DNA of 64,000 nucleotides from the NCBI GenBank assembly GCA_037903475.1, contig JBAJFG010000019.1:6075001-6139000 (forward strand), given 5' to 3'. A model generated the notes under the pieces. That model did no database searches and had not been told where the DNA came from. It worked only from the letters and a program-made list of their open reading frames with translations. A program made the translations under genes and the position numbers. Below, piece by piece: positions 35,401 through 44,639 of the stretch. Source of the DNA: Ancylostoma caninum (Eukaryota > Nematoda > Chromadorea > Rhabditida > Ancylostomatidae). Each line of letters opens with the position of its first letter. The stretch's first letter is position 1.

Positions 35401-35527
35401 TAATCTACTGGGAAAATCGCGTTTTCGCCTCTTATCCCTGTGATCACTTAAATTTCTTCAGAGCGATGTTTACGTGCCGGAGCGCTTACCAGCGAATGAC
35501 ACACAGAGCCCTTTCGAGTTCATTTGA
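17353..35527 (+). CDS. TECPR2: TECPR2 ortholog (tectonin beta-propeller repeat protein 2), about 30 exons
   Basis: TECPR2 is an autophagy and ER-exit-site factor that binds Atg8/LC3 proteins. Exons by splice site and phase: 17353-17448 (ATG, MDGVDLERAGS), 21072-21208, 21644-21782, 21889-22077, 22170-about 22340, 22818-22896, 22949-22987, 24208-24328, 24390-24524, 24741-24867, 25721-25760, 25817-25993, 26492-26586, 26642-26849, 27018-27215, 27269-27441, 27470-27538, 28078-28188, 28288-28450, 31301-31461, 31593-31774, 31832-31970, 32336-32418, 32501-32598, 32746-32857, 34202-34344, 34579-34700, 34769-34894, 35108-35177, 35462-35527. Domain order (WD repeats, polar linker, tectonin repeats, terminal LIR-like FEFI) and local similarity (NPAGNYW then SELWAID) support TECPR2. 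The joins near 22340, 24946 and 32200 are unresolved. Introns of 3.6 and 2.85 kb carry transposons. Confidence 0.88.
17758..19018. mobile_element. TIR element, about 1.26 kb with about 164-bp inverted arms
   Basis: Left arm 17758-17921 and right arm 18853-19018 are near-identical reverse complements. Shared blocks include GAGACTATTCCTACATATTT, GGCTCCCTGGCAAAATGCCA and ATAACATGTTATGGAACAAG, ending GGCAGAGACAGGAG. It lies in intron 1 of the TECPR2-like gene. The interior has no transposase, and the 104-codon frame at 18151-18465 is unrecognised. Confidence 0.85.
18640..18750. repeat. dispersed repeat fragment related to 23620-23880
   Basis: Contains AAACGCGTGCGTTTGAG, GATGTGACTGACCC-like words and ends CTAGTATAAATTGCCCTTG. 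The same sequence order occurs in 23620-23880. Confidence 0.65.
19106..19354 (-). pseudogene. mariner transposase C-terminal remnant
   Basis: The minus-strand frame aligns by eye to the end of a mariner DDE domain: APVHKPRVAVVA (normally DNAPVHKSRVA, here preceded by ES so the Asp is lost), FESLNHTCYSPALALSNYYL (normally HPPYSPDLAPSDYYLF) and FRAENELMSVVGRY. The third catalytic Asp (in SPDL) is Ala. It lies in intron 1 of the TECPR2-like gene, just beyond the TIR element. Confidence 0.75.
20117..20274. mobile_element. palindromic MITE, copy 1
   Basis: The two halves are inverted repeats of about 60 bp: AAACTCCAAACGTACG and its complement at the ends, then GACAAGAGTCGAG and CCGCGGCGCGGCTC before a GGGCAGAG/CTCTGCCC stem and an asymmetric centre. 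A second copy lies at 33602-33757. Both are in TECPR2-like introns. Confidence 0.9.
20308..20720. repeat. dispersed repeat, copy B
   Basis: Aligns in order with 14262-14540: GGGGCGGGACTTGTAACAGT, GACGTGTGAAGCC, CTTGTTGGCCATCGCTGCA, CAAAAACGGGGCTTTC, GATGTACATCCCTGGAAT. It is longer than copy A. The minus-strand frame here (20501-20869) has no recognised family. Confidence 0.7.
21072..24867 (+). CDS. TECPR2: TECPR2-like N-terminal WD40 propeller exons
   Basis: Nine exons encode WD-type blades. They include LTCIASSSKFIILGTGCGTL (21072-21208), VTCVHHLSLLDDYVVVGHNT (21644-21782) and QIVSGDASGTVILSTVIFET (21889-22077). SSIAALEFSADSVIVHNGFQ follows from 22170, then RIRSICWDVPENFLSNSVFI (22818-22896) and SFIYVVEKFVLCKYSNLSLL (24208-24328). 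After these come AAWNLEGTILGVLSSSNVLI (24390-24524) and DHICCSVGDFCVDDDDSILY (24741-24867). Phases agree at every join except the 3' end of the 22170 exon, which I cannot place. Between that exon and 22818, and again after 22987, lie copies of one repeat in opposite orientations. Confidence 0.83.
22453..22586 (+). repeat. inverted-pair repeat, left copy
   Basis: ATGGCGCAATTCTTCGGGTG to about 22586 matches the reverse complement of 23013-23163 through GGTGGCACTAT, TACGGTC, GCGTCGCGGTTTGCC and AACTCGTCC. It lies inside a TECPR2-like intron. Confidence 0.75.
23013..23163 (-). repeat. inverted-pair repeat, right copy
   Basis: Reverse-strand counterpart of 22453-22586. The two copies bracket the exons at 22818-22896 and 22949-22987. 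Confidence 0.75.
23512..23876. mobile_element. possible MITE with AATTTATACTA ends
   Basis: Starts AATTTATACTAGG and ends TTAGTATAAATT, with GCGTGCG/CGCACGC words near both ends. The interior is GC-rich. The right half matches 18640-18750. The TIR is short and imperfect beyond the terminal 11 bases. Confidence 0.5.
25008..25096. repeat. short foldback hairpin
   Basis: GGATCACTCGTAAACCGACG plus TTG (25008-25030) is the exact reverse complement of 25074-25096. A GCGTCAACGCTAAC/GGCTAACGCGTA inner stem lies between. It follows the acceptor at 24946 and may have disrupted a short TECPR2-like exon. Confidence 0.85.
25721..27619 (+). CDS. TECPR2: TECPR2-like linker exons (Ser-rich, acidic)
   Basis: Exons at 25721-25760, 25817-25993, 26492-26586, 26642-26849, 27018-27215, 27269-27441 and 27470-27538 join in phase. 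They encode the low-complexity region between the propellers: SVLLEGVPTKLLLNSNVSD, KGFSFINNAINAAKDISSG, EDALKILDGKDD, VKRKEKIRCKKENH, SSTPSSSRDSPPGGSRK, DETSQSDGEEDLSKP. If the 27470 exon is not spliced at 27538 its frame runs to a TGA at 27617-27619, which would give a propeller-only short isoform. The link from the 24741 exon to 25721 is not resolved. Confidence 0.78.
28078..35527 (+). CDS. TECPR2: TECPR2-like C-terminal tectonin-repeat exons and LIR-like tail
   Basis: Thirteen exons carry the tectonin pattern of SVs, WAL/WAI-D and W-x-x-V. Examples are SISVSDEAVWAIRDDVGSLV (31593-31774), VYRSYGFALDDTGQLWMSSG (31832-31970) and PEKLFLIDSSGRVFHSDG (32746-32857). Others are SKLSCWAITCTGAILFKQSG (34202-34344), SPNGIYVWVLAGGRGWARAS (34579-34700), VGDNVVWALDSSGQLL (34769-34894) and SISVDAQSELWAIDMENRLV (35108-35177). 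The last exon (35462-35527) encodes SDVYVPERLPANDTQSPFEF plus Ile, then TGA. Residue phase joins 28450 to 31301 directly (N, then D from split GAT, then ESIIWRIHRK). A short exon before 32336 is missing from my model. Confidence 0.87.
29392..29495 (+). repeat. tRNA-like SINE fragment
   Basis: Contains an A-box-like TGGTGCATGGTAGG and a B-box-like CAGGTTCAATCCC about 50 bases apart, as in Pol III tRNA-derived SINEs. The acceptor, D and T stems do not pair properly, so it is not a functional tRNA gene. It lies in the 2.85-kb TECPR2-like intron. Confidence 0.5.
33602..33757. mobile_element. palindromic MITE, copy 2 with TA target duplication
   Basis: Starts CAGGAAACTCCAAATGTACG and ends in the complement of CAGGGAACTCCAAATGTACG. 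It is flanked by TA at 33600-33601 and 33758-33759. It is a full-length homologue of 20117-20274. It lies in the intron between the exons at 32746 and 34202. Confidence 0.93.
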
Positions 35528-38230
35528 TAACGTGTATTTTCTTTTCCATTTCTATTTATTCTTAATACTTGTAGAAACTACTTTCCGCTTGACTCTACTT
35601 TTTTTGCTTTTTGTAGTTTTTTTTCGTATGTAGGCTTATTCCTTTGTTCTTGTCAGGGTTCAATACTTGGTGTGCCGAATTTTCGTCTAATCTGTGATGT
35701 TTGTTTTGTATCACTTGGGAGATTCTAATTCACTTCTCGCTTCTGTATTTTTACACGCCACCCGCACAAAATTTACATAAGCAGTGTTTAATGCGATGTT
35801 GACACATAGATCTGATTGAGTAGTGTTGTGAAAGATTGGTTCAGATAAAAGTTCAATTAACATGGAGCTATGATTATACTTGGGCCCGTATTTAAAAGTA
35901 ATAAGGAGTAAGCGTTATTGATGGATTTGAACTATGAAGGTTTAAGTCGGCTACACTTGCAATCACGTGATCTACTTCTCGCTGAAATAATCACTGGATG
36001 ACGGAGTGGATGCAATACATTGTCGTACCTGTGCAAATTTACTTTCTACTTTTTGAGCGCTCTTGTCATATGCTTCTGGTTGTGATACTATCTCCCCCGA
36101 GCGACTCCTCCCATCGCCTCAGTAGAGAATTTTCGCCTGATTGCGAACTCCTTTTCGCACTTCCCCATCTCCCTCCGCGCGAAACACGGTAGTGGGCGTG
36201 GCCTGAGGCTCCCATTTCGTCGTAGACTCCCATGTCGCATTATTACGCAGTGGTTAGTTTTATAGAGAAGCATATGATTGTTTTGTTTATTTTTTTGTTG
36301 TTGTCGGTGGGATTATGATGGTCGAGATGCTTCCGTATGGTCTATTGCATTGGAAGTATCTCGTTGTGAAGTCTTTGGGTTTTTATTCTTCAGTTTTATG
36401 TTGGTAGAATAATGTATGAGATAAAAATGTTTGGATATTCGGTCTCGAAAGAGTTAGTGAGTTGAACGATCAGGGGAGAAGTGCACTGCAGCACAGTGTA
36501 GAGAAAGGAAGTGGTGTAGGGCTTTTTGTTTGTAGAATATTCAGTTCTTGGTCTGTAAATAATCTTTTTCGGATCCTCAACTAAAATTACCAAAAAGGGT
36601 GTTAATAATATAATGTCCTATTAATTTGTGATTATATTTTACAGAGTTATCACTATATATCTTAGTAGCAGAAATGAGTTTGGATAGTATTTCTGTCCTT
36701 TTCTTCTCCAAAATTTTCCTTCTTTTCTACCTTTGCCCCGATATATTGCATTCTCGAGATATGACATCATTTAGAGCTTCGATCGCCTCTCAGCGTTTTT
36801 GCTAAGATCAAAGTTTAGTTAAGTTTACTTCCGAGTTATTTACCTATTCACAGCCTTCTCAGATAGCTGCACCCACCCTGGTAACAGAACTGTTCTTCTT
36901 CGAGATGACTTTTCCCCGCTAATGATATTGGACACCCTCTATCTCGTACTTCTTGGGAGGAGAAAGCCCAAAAAAGTTCTCTATGGTGGGCCGGTTCATC
37001 GCACCACCATAAGCAGATTCGTATCGACGCCCTTTCTTCTGCTGTTCAATACGGAGTCGCGTCTATAGGTGATGTCATTGGAAACCCAGGCATGTCCATC
37101 TCTGGAAATTTAGAAAAGCTTTACCTCTTGAAAGAACAATGGGAAAAGTTCAAGTGTTAAAAATTTTGATGTCGATATTTCTACAAACATTCGCAGTACA
37201 AATTTTTCTCAATTTTTTATTTGCTTACTTGTTCATTCGTGTATTTACTGTGAAGGTGCGCTACGGTAAAGAAATCAGGTAGCAAGTTGTAAGATGTAAC
37301 AGATTCTTCTCAATGGAATGAATAAAAGTTGGTTGTTAAGTTCACAATCCTAAGAGAAGCTATTAAGTTCAGTCAAAAATGATGCGCATCTTTCGTTGCT
37401 TGATCCTTATGGAGTAAATTCGGTTCCAAAACCTTTCTTCAACATCGGATATTGTTGACCACTAGAAGGCTTTTTTTTGCTTATCACGATGCATTATTCA
37501 CTTGTGATGTGAGCTGTACATTTTTCTTTTCCTGAGTCTCGGAATAGAGGCGTTAAAACAGCACTAGTTCCTCAAATCAAAACCTGCCTTCATAGATTGC
37601 TTAAAATATCGGGAGCTCTAGGGAAGGGGATAATAAGCAGTCAACGAGTACACACTATGACCCTGATCCACGGGCTTGAGGATAGCGAATTTAGCTACGA
37701 AGACTACAGCCGTTCTTCTGTAGTTTACGACTAGCAGATGAAATATCAGCCCACGATGTAATGTAATTATTATCGGTAAAAGAAGAGCGTATGGCCTGAC
37801 CTACGCATTAGAGAAAAAAAAAGAAGGTTCCTAATCTTTTGCTGGTATGCAGCGTGGTTTGGATTGCAGTGCATTCAAATTTAATTTGAAAATGAAGTAT
37901 AAAAAAATCCGGTTTGACACTCTTAGTCCCAAGACTCGAAAATAAAAAGAAACAAATTACGTTTCCAATAGGTGAAGCCATAACAAGTCAGGGCAGTAAG
38001 TTCCAACTTGTCTACAGTTACCAGTATGAATAGTAAAATTCAGGCGATATTAACCACAAGACTTAGGGAAAGTCCTCTTCTGAAATCTTATTTTTTGAAG
38101 CTTAAGAATAGAAGAATTTCAAAGTTTTATTAAAAATAAATAGCATTTGAAAATATGCATAAACTAAGCTCTTCACTGGCTGAAATGATGGGTTAAGCAC
38201 CAAAGCTATAGCATCAGCATGATGTGATGA
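35528..38230. other. non-genic interval
   Basis: AT-rich, with short frames only. A small hairpin occurs at about 36982-37012 (CTATGGTGG ... CCACCATA). No further exon of the TECPR2-like gene is expected, since its stop is at 35525-35527. Confidence 0.5.
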
Positions 38231-38240
38231 AAAACTTACA

Positions 38241-38520
38241 AGGGAAGTGCAACAGGCCAGACTCGCAAATCGGAATGAAACCTATCTGGCTTGAATCTTT
38301 GTTGGAGAGGGTGTTACAGTATATATTTCATTATTGCCTTCGATTCCAAAAAACAAAAATCCCACTACAGTACCATATGCGCTGCAGCACTCGTCCGTCA
38401 GCGACGATGTGGCCGAGTGGGGAGGATGCTGCACTGTCAGCTCGAGAGTTTGAACCCCGTCATGCGCACCTACCTGTTTTGCTCTCTCATTTTTTTATTC
38501 CCCCTGTGTTGTTGAAATCA
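38241..38520 (+). repeat. tRNA-derived SINE-like repeat, copy 1
   Basis: A 280-bp unit matched in inverted orientation by 38806-39086. Shared blocks include GATGAAACCTATCTGGCTTG (GAATGAAACC here) and AATCTTTGTTGGAGAGGGTG. A tRNA-like core (38399-38466) has A-box TGGCCGAGTGG and B-box AGTTTGAACCC, typical of Ser/Leu tRNAs. The cloverleaf is incomplete, so it is a SINE or tRNA pseudogene. Confidence 0.75.
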
Positions 38521-38805
38521 AATTTAAAAGGTTAGAAGATAATACTTATCCTTACTGACGCACTAGGCACGGAATAACTACGTTATATAAAACCTGCTTT
38601 TCTCCCTCGATTAGCTATAAAGTAGCAGTCACTTTTCACGACTGTAACTCAAAATCTTTCCCACTCGGTTCATAATGTTCGAACCTTCACGCGTCGTGGC
38701 CCTTTTGTTGGCTCGGTTTGGTCCGGGTGATGGCAACTGTGCAACTCGTGATGAGCGGAAGTTGGCCGAAGCATTTGGAAGGATTCTTCTTGAGGCTGCT
38801 CACTG

Positions 38806-39086
38806 CGATTTCAATAACATAGGAGGAATAAAAAACAAAAATGCAAAACGAGTGTCAATGACGGGATCCAAACCCTCGACCTCCTGCCTATCAGTCCGCA
38901 TCCTCTCCACTCGGCCACCTCGTCGCTGACGGACTAGTGCTGCAACGCATATAGTACTGTGGTGGGATTTTTGTTTTTTGAAGCCGAGGGCAGTAACAAA
39001 ATATATACTGCAACACCCTCTCCAACAAAGATTCAAGCCAGATAGGTTTCATCCCGATTTTCGAATATGGCCTCTTGCACTTCCCT
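38806..39086 (-). repeat. tRNA-derived SINE-like repeat, copy 2
   Basis: Reverse-strand copy of 38241-38520, with A-box TGGCCGAGTGG and B-box GGTTTGGATCCC in the tRNA-like core (about 38862-38935, minus). The two copies are arranged head to head about 285 bp apart. Confidence 0.75.
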
Positions 39087-39118
39087 TGTTAGCATTATTT
39101 TCTCTCATCATGTATAGA

Positions 39119-39540
39119 AATACTAACGATGGTAAAATGCTCCGGAAAGAGTGAGAAAACCGCTTCAGAAGTTCCCATAATCTTCCTCCTTGAATCGTCT
39201 GCATTGCCATACGAATTTCTATCTGATTGTTCCATAACAAAACCAAGTCCTCCGAAGACTTCGGTTGTACCGAAACAGCAGGCACAGTAAAAGACGTATT
39301 CACTAGCAAACTTGTCTGTTTCAAGAATGTGAAAGATCGTACCCGTAGATCGTAGATCATATTTGTAAATCGGAGAAACAGTATGATTACAACAGTTTGG
39401 AAATATAGTCGGCAGGAAAGGGGTCGGTTCAAAGGTTTACCGTATGTGCCGTTATTGACAGCGATAGCATCAACTAGCTTCACCAACTCGCACCACTTAT
39501 GGTTCTTTTTACCGCCACTTCTAGACACTTCGAACTCCTA
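39119..39540 (-). CDS. possible two-exon gene fragment on the minus strand
   Basis: On the minus strand an acceptor (gtctttag) is followed by EFEVSRSGGKKNHKWCELVK and LVDAIAVNNGTY, then a donor (ACG/GTAAACC) near 39440. After a roughly 110-bp intron ending gaaacag, the phase-matched frame reads DKFASEYVFYCACCFGTTEV and ends HDERK before TAA near 39108. The unspliced frame also stays open. No family is recognised. It may be a fragment of a gene or transposon. Confidence 0.3.
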
Positions 39541-39751
39541 AAGACGGCCTCGGAGGCATTTACTAGATTAAGGTTTTTCGTTCTTGGCGTTCAAGTACAT
39601 CTACGCCCTCGTTCTTAGTGCTGGAAACATCTCTGTGAGCTCTGTGTGCCGAATAGTCGTGAAGTGGATAATGGAATAGTGGGGGCTGAGGGAGGTGCGA
39701 GTTGTATCATCCATATCATTTGGTAATCACATTTGCATTCATATTCATATT

Positions 39752-40015
39752 CACTCATTCATTCATTCATTCATTCATTCATTCATTCATTCGTTCGTTC
39801 ATTCATTCATTCATTCATTCATTCATTCATTCATTCATTCATTCACCAATCATTCATTCATCCAGCCATTCATTCATTCATCCAGCCATTCATTCATTCA
39901 TTCATTCATTCGTTCATTCATTCATTCATTCATTCATTCATTCATTCATTCATTCATTCATTCATTCACCAATCATTCATTCATTCATTCATTCATTCAT
40001 TCATTCATTTATTCA
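39752..40015. repeat. (TTCA)n microsatellite with interruptions
   Basis: About 264 bp of TTCA/ATTC tandem repeat, with a few CCAATC, CCAGC and GTTC interruptions. It creates false Ser-Phe-Ile-His repeat frames in all three + frames. Confidence 0.98.
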
Positions 40016-43000
40016 AATCATCCTCCATTAATATATTATTCCAATGCTGTGAAAGTATTGACTTAGTTGGCATTGATTGCAGGGTGGGTTTTCATCTTTT
40101 TCAAGTTTCCTTCTGGTCATACGGTGACTCTCATTGTCTGGATGTCCAATGAGTATCCCTCACTAGCTATTAGCATCTCCGTAAAGATTCATAAAGCTTA
40201 CTCAAAATTTTCTCTCCACACTTCAATATTCGTGCTCTTGATTGCCTTTAAACATTGTGATGAGTTAATTACACCTGTATGCATACAGTATATAATCCAT
40301 TCAAAATGGGGACGCAGTACAAATTGAAAAATGAAAGTGATTTTGGTAATCACTGAAATCACTCTCGTGGACAAAGTTTTAGTGAAATTTTTCACTTGAG
40401 ATTTTGGGGCAGAGTGATCGAAGGCTGCTAATGATTGAATTCATCAATCAAATAGTAAACCATTGTAAAGCGTCGGGCAGATGCTTACGAATTCCACGAG
40501 TCGTACGGAGTTACTCTATGTATCTACAATGCTTAACCTATGGAATGAAAACCAAGTGAAAAAAAATCAAAGTGAAGAACAGTTTCACTTGGCTTCAAAA
40601 TGACAGCGGTTCATGGATAAGTAAAGAGTAGTAGCTGCCGGAATCAGGACTAGGCAAGAAAGCTGACAACTACCCTTGCGTTGGCACTTTCGTCGGTGAG
40701 AATTTGATAATGCAGTTGGTGTGACAAAAAATGGCATGCTTTTATGGATAGCCTTGTTGTGAAGTGTCCGAGAACGTCTTGAACCAGATGGAATTTTTAA
40801 AGTAACATTTCAAGGTAGCACTTGTTGGAGAAGTTACTTACCCTTACAGAAAAAGCTGGTTAAAATTCCAAAAGTGAAATACACTTTTACAAATGTGAAA
40901 AGAATACAAAGAGCGATGGCTTAGTCGCGGACATAGTCCAGTCACAACTGTGGACCCAGGAGAATTATCTGAACTCATGGATAACAAGGCGACAATTCAC
41001 ACAGACCGGGCACGTGTAGCTGAGCGCATACCGTATGACACTCCACTTCCTTAGCAGGACTCATGAACGTTGGGGGAAACACTTGGCCGCGTACTCAGAC
41101 GCATGGAAAACCACACCAGATTATTTGGATTTTTCGCGTGTTTCCCGCAATTTCGTCAGTGCATATGAGATTTACGTCCTTCAAAGCTCCAAAACTTGGA
41201 AGAACTTCGAGCTCAAAATTTTAGTCGGTCGCTGCCTCAGAGCTAAACATCTCATGGTCTCACAGCTTCTAAAAATGTATACCGTACAAAGCGCCTATGG
41301 CTGAGGCAGTGTGCTTTGAATACAATCAATTCGAAGCCTAGAACAATCTCCCACCATTATTGCCCTTCAAAGTATGTAACGTTGCCGCTATACTTCGCGT
41401 GGTGTATAGCCTCTGCGTCTCGTCGCTGACGAGTCTGACAACGTTGCCTCTTGATTGTAGACAAAGCGTCGCTGCGGCCGCAACTGCTGATAGTGGGCAG
41501 TATGACCTCGTCACACTATTTTCAACGAATTCGTGAGATTTGTCAACCACGGCTTAGCTTTATGCTGAAAGTCTGGTTGTGCAGCAATGATCTAGACTGA
41601 TAATTTCTCTAAAACATGCGCACTTATTCAAACTTATTCAACATGCGCATAATGACAGCGCATATTGTGAAACGAATGTTTCGACGGATTTGACGGCATG
41701 CTCAAAGAGGTGCAAGGGTGGCAAATTTTCAAATGCGAAGTTTTCTATCACGAATTCTTCATGCAGTGAAATTCACACTAGTGACATTTTGTATGCCATT
41801 ACCTTAGAACATTCGAGTAGCAACCCTTTACTGAAGCGATGCTACAAATGCTCACAGGCCATGACGGAATATCAGGCTTCATGTACGTGAACGATCAACG
41901 AACATCATTTCCTGTCGATGATTTTTGTGCATGCAATAGTATTTTTAATTCTAATGTATAATGTGTGAAATTTCCGTTCTTCTCATGGTTGCATCTGAAA
42001 TTTTCTTATCGCTTTGAATTATTATCTGGGAAGAAGCCACTGTTTTTTCAGATCCGGCTTCTTCTCAATGCATTCCACTAATCATGGGTTCTGTAATCTG
42101 TCTCATGATAGTCGGTTTCGTCATTATTTAGCTAAAAAATTATTTATGAGACCGTAATCGAGATGGCCTCTCGAGAAGCCCTTTCGTGAAACTGGTCCAC
42201 ATACGTACCTTTTTTAAAGACCCCACTCTTTCTGTATGCACTCCATCAGCCTTCCAGCTTAGTTCTACCTCTGTGAACCCTACCCCTCTGAGTTCACGCC
42301 TTCATAAAATACTGGCAAGAATAGTGCAGAAAATTAAGCCGCTAATCCATAAAGAGATAGTAGGGAGCCCGCCCTTCACGATATCACGACCTATACTTGA
42401 AATCTGCTCAATGGTCTACAGAAGCTCAGAATTCCACGATTTCCGGTTATGCCGACCAGGAGAGGTGGTTGTAGGATACAGTGGATGTCATTGAATTGTG
42501 GCACCATGTGTACTACTTTGTGCAGCTCGCGACGCTGGTTTCAAATCTGTTTTCACCTTTCCTGAGTCTTCCAGATAAGGAGTTCCACCTGTTTTTCGCA
42601 AGCGCATGGGGCTATATGTATGAATGCAGGAGCAGTAGTCACCAACATCCAAATGGTTGTGGCGCAGAGATATGTTTCTCATTTTCCATGTACATGCTAG
42701 CAGGATCACGCCCTGCTATGTGCATCCACTTTTCATTTTCTTCTAAGCATCTGTAGACCATTTAGTGAATTTCAAGTATATCCTGCAACATCATTTCGGA
42801 CAGGCTCTGTAACCATATATGTGCCTAACGATTTATTTGGCCACAAGTCAACTCATTATCGTGAGCGACGCACGATGTATTCTGAAGTTTCGTACTTATT
42901 CATTTTGTTAATTTGCTCATTCGTTTACTAGCTATCCTAAAGTACCGTGTATGTTTTACAAAATACATTTTCGCATAAGTTAAAGGGCTTAAATATTGTC

Positions 43001-43126
43001 GCTAGGCATTTAAATTCGAATCGCAATTTACCTCGGAACCTTACGTAACCGCTTCTATCCTGTCTGAAATTGAATCTTTTCTAAAAGATATTATATCCCA
43101 TACACTCTGCGGCATTATTATGCCAC
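40016..43126. other. non-genic interval
   Basis: No convincing exon. 41035-41304 has a frame weakly resembling the repeat at 16.6 kb, and 42045-42085 has a small GAAGCC-type hairpin. Otherwise I see nothing. Confidence 0.45.
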
Positions 43127-43150
43127 TTATTTATTTATTTATTTATTTAT
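43127..43150. repeat. short (TTTA)n microsatellite
   Basis: Six TTTA units. Confidence 0.9.
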
Positions 43151-43301
43151 TCATCCACTTTACTCATACAGGTTTTTACAAGCTGATGACCACACGGTAA
43201 TACGGAGGATGACAGCTTGCTCGGAAGAATATATGAAGGGGCTATCTGTGCAAACCTATCAGCAAACTAAACATCGAACGCAAGATCAGCGGTGATTTCA
43301 G

Positions 43302-43414
43302 AATGCAAGCGAGCTGATCCATGACGTGATCGGAGAGGCGTTCCGAGCCGCCAAGCTCACCAACTACACGCAGGCGCTCGCGGAGCTGGAGAAGCCGGAA
43401 CGCTGGCAGAGTGG
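43302..43414 (+). CDS. isolated exon, possible PTB-domain C-terminal helix
   Basis: A clean acceptor (gtgatttcag) leads into NASELIHDVIGEAFRAAKLT then NYTQALAELEKPERWQSG, with a GG/GTGCAT donor. Codons are GC-rich at third positions, unlike the AT-rich flanks. The IGEAF heptad and amphipathic helix resemble the last helix of phosphotyrosine-binding domains (Shc/CED-6 type, IGQAF). No partner exons were found nearby, so it may be an exon of a gene with very long introns or a stranded duplicate. Confidence 0.4.
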
Positions 43415-43849
43415 GTGCATTCGAGAGATGGCGTTTTGGCTGTTCCTTTTCACTCATACAATATCTTTTCTCATATTCAGTCACTTTTGTTTTTTTTTTA
43501 TTTATTTTACGCCGTTACCACCAAGCGAAGTGCGCGAAGAGAAAACGTTACCTGTCTGGGTAGAAGGCCCGAATTAGTCAAAAGAGGTGTAAATGAGTTC
43601 GGATTTCTGAAGTCGGTTCCACATATAAATTCCTCCATATAGTTCATGACAGCTGGACGGCCAATGATGCGTTATCTTCGTTTGCTGGGATTTGAGAGTT
43701 TGGAGTGTGCGCTTCCCACTGCGATGTTCTCCAACGACATTTTAGGCAGATTAAAATTTTAATGAATATCGGTCAGGAGGACTTAATCACTGAATAGGCT
43801 GACTTCATTCGGGCCTTTTGTTTTGAACAGCGTATCGCTTTTCATATAG

Positions 43850-44076
43850 AAGTTATTCATGCTTGCGGCGCGTCAAAGTTTACGCGCCGATACACAGTGC
43901 AAAGGAGGGAAGTAGAAGAGAAATCCTGGCAGGTCAGCAATGTTCCTAGCTTTGCCGTTGCGACCGCCGCGCGAACAAACCGCGTTTCCATTTTCGCTGC
44001 TTTGGGTCGGCGCGAAAACTTTGTGAAGTTTTGGAGAGGCGCGTAAACTTTGACGCGCCGCAAGCATGAATAACTT
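43850..44076. mobile_element. 227-bp MITE with about 40-bp perfect TIRs
   Basis: Ends are AAGTTATTCATGCTTGCGGC plus GCGTCAAAGTTTACGCGCC, repeated inverted at 44037-44076. The GC-rich interior contains no gene. The perfect TIRs suggest recent insertion or selection for pairing. Confidence 0.93.
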
Positions 44077-44518
44077 TATGCAGCAAGCATCGATGGCGGT
44101 ACGTTTTTCGCGGCCACGCCTTTAGTGCTAGAATCGCTGCTGTGCTGGTAAATTTGGGTTCTCTTGATGGCTTCCAGTCATATTTGACGTTATTTATCAC
44201 AAAAGCTAGCTAACTATCAAGAAAACCTTACATTTTGCTGTCTTGGCGATGATTCCAGCTTGAGCGTCGTGGTCGCGCCACCTGCTTCTCGAGTGCGTGG
44301 AAAACGCACCGCCATCGATGACTTCTTCATCAACTGATCTATTCGCTGAATGTTTTGCTTTTCGAGCGGCGCATGTCGTTGCACCATCGGTATGTAGCAT
44401 TGATCCGGGTCTTCCCCGCAAAACAAGGTCATCGGCGCACTGCTTATAAACATGCCGTGTCTACAAACGGCGTTCACTTTGCTTCCTTGCTACGTCAAAA
44501 GCCTGAAGCTGTATTCAT

Positions 44519-44612
44519 CACTGAGATTACCTAGGGTGAGCGTGTTAACGCCACAAAAATTTACCCGTCGTTAACACGGACGCCAGCACGTTCACCTTGG
44601 GTAATCTCAATG
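44519..44612. repeat. foldback hairpin, about 23-bp arms
   Basis: TGAGATTACCTAGGGTGAGC near 44519 pairs with GTTCACCTTGGGTAATCTCA near 44612, with further GTTAACGCC/CGTTAACACGGACG pairing inside. Confidence 0.75.
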
Positions 44613-44639
44613 ATGCATCCAGGCTCTGGCATGACAGAT

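Noticed and set aside
39695..40152. Three overlapping open frames of Ser-Phe-Ile-His repeats on the + strand
   Set aside because: They are translations of the TTCA microsatellite, so composition and triple-frame openness come from the repeat.
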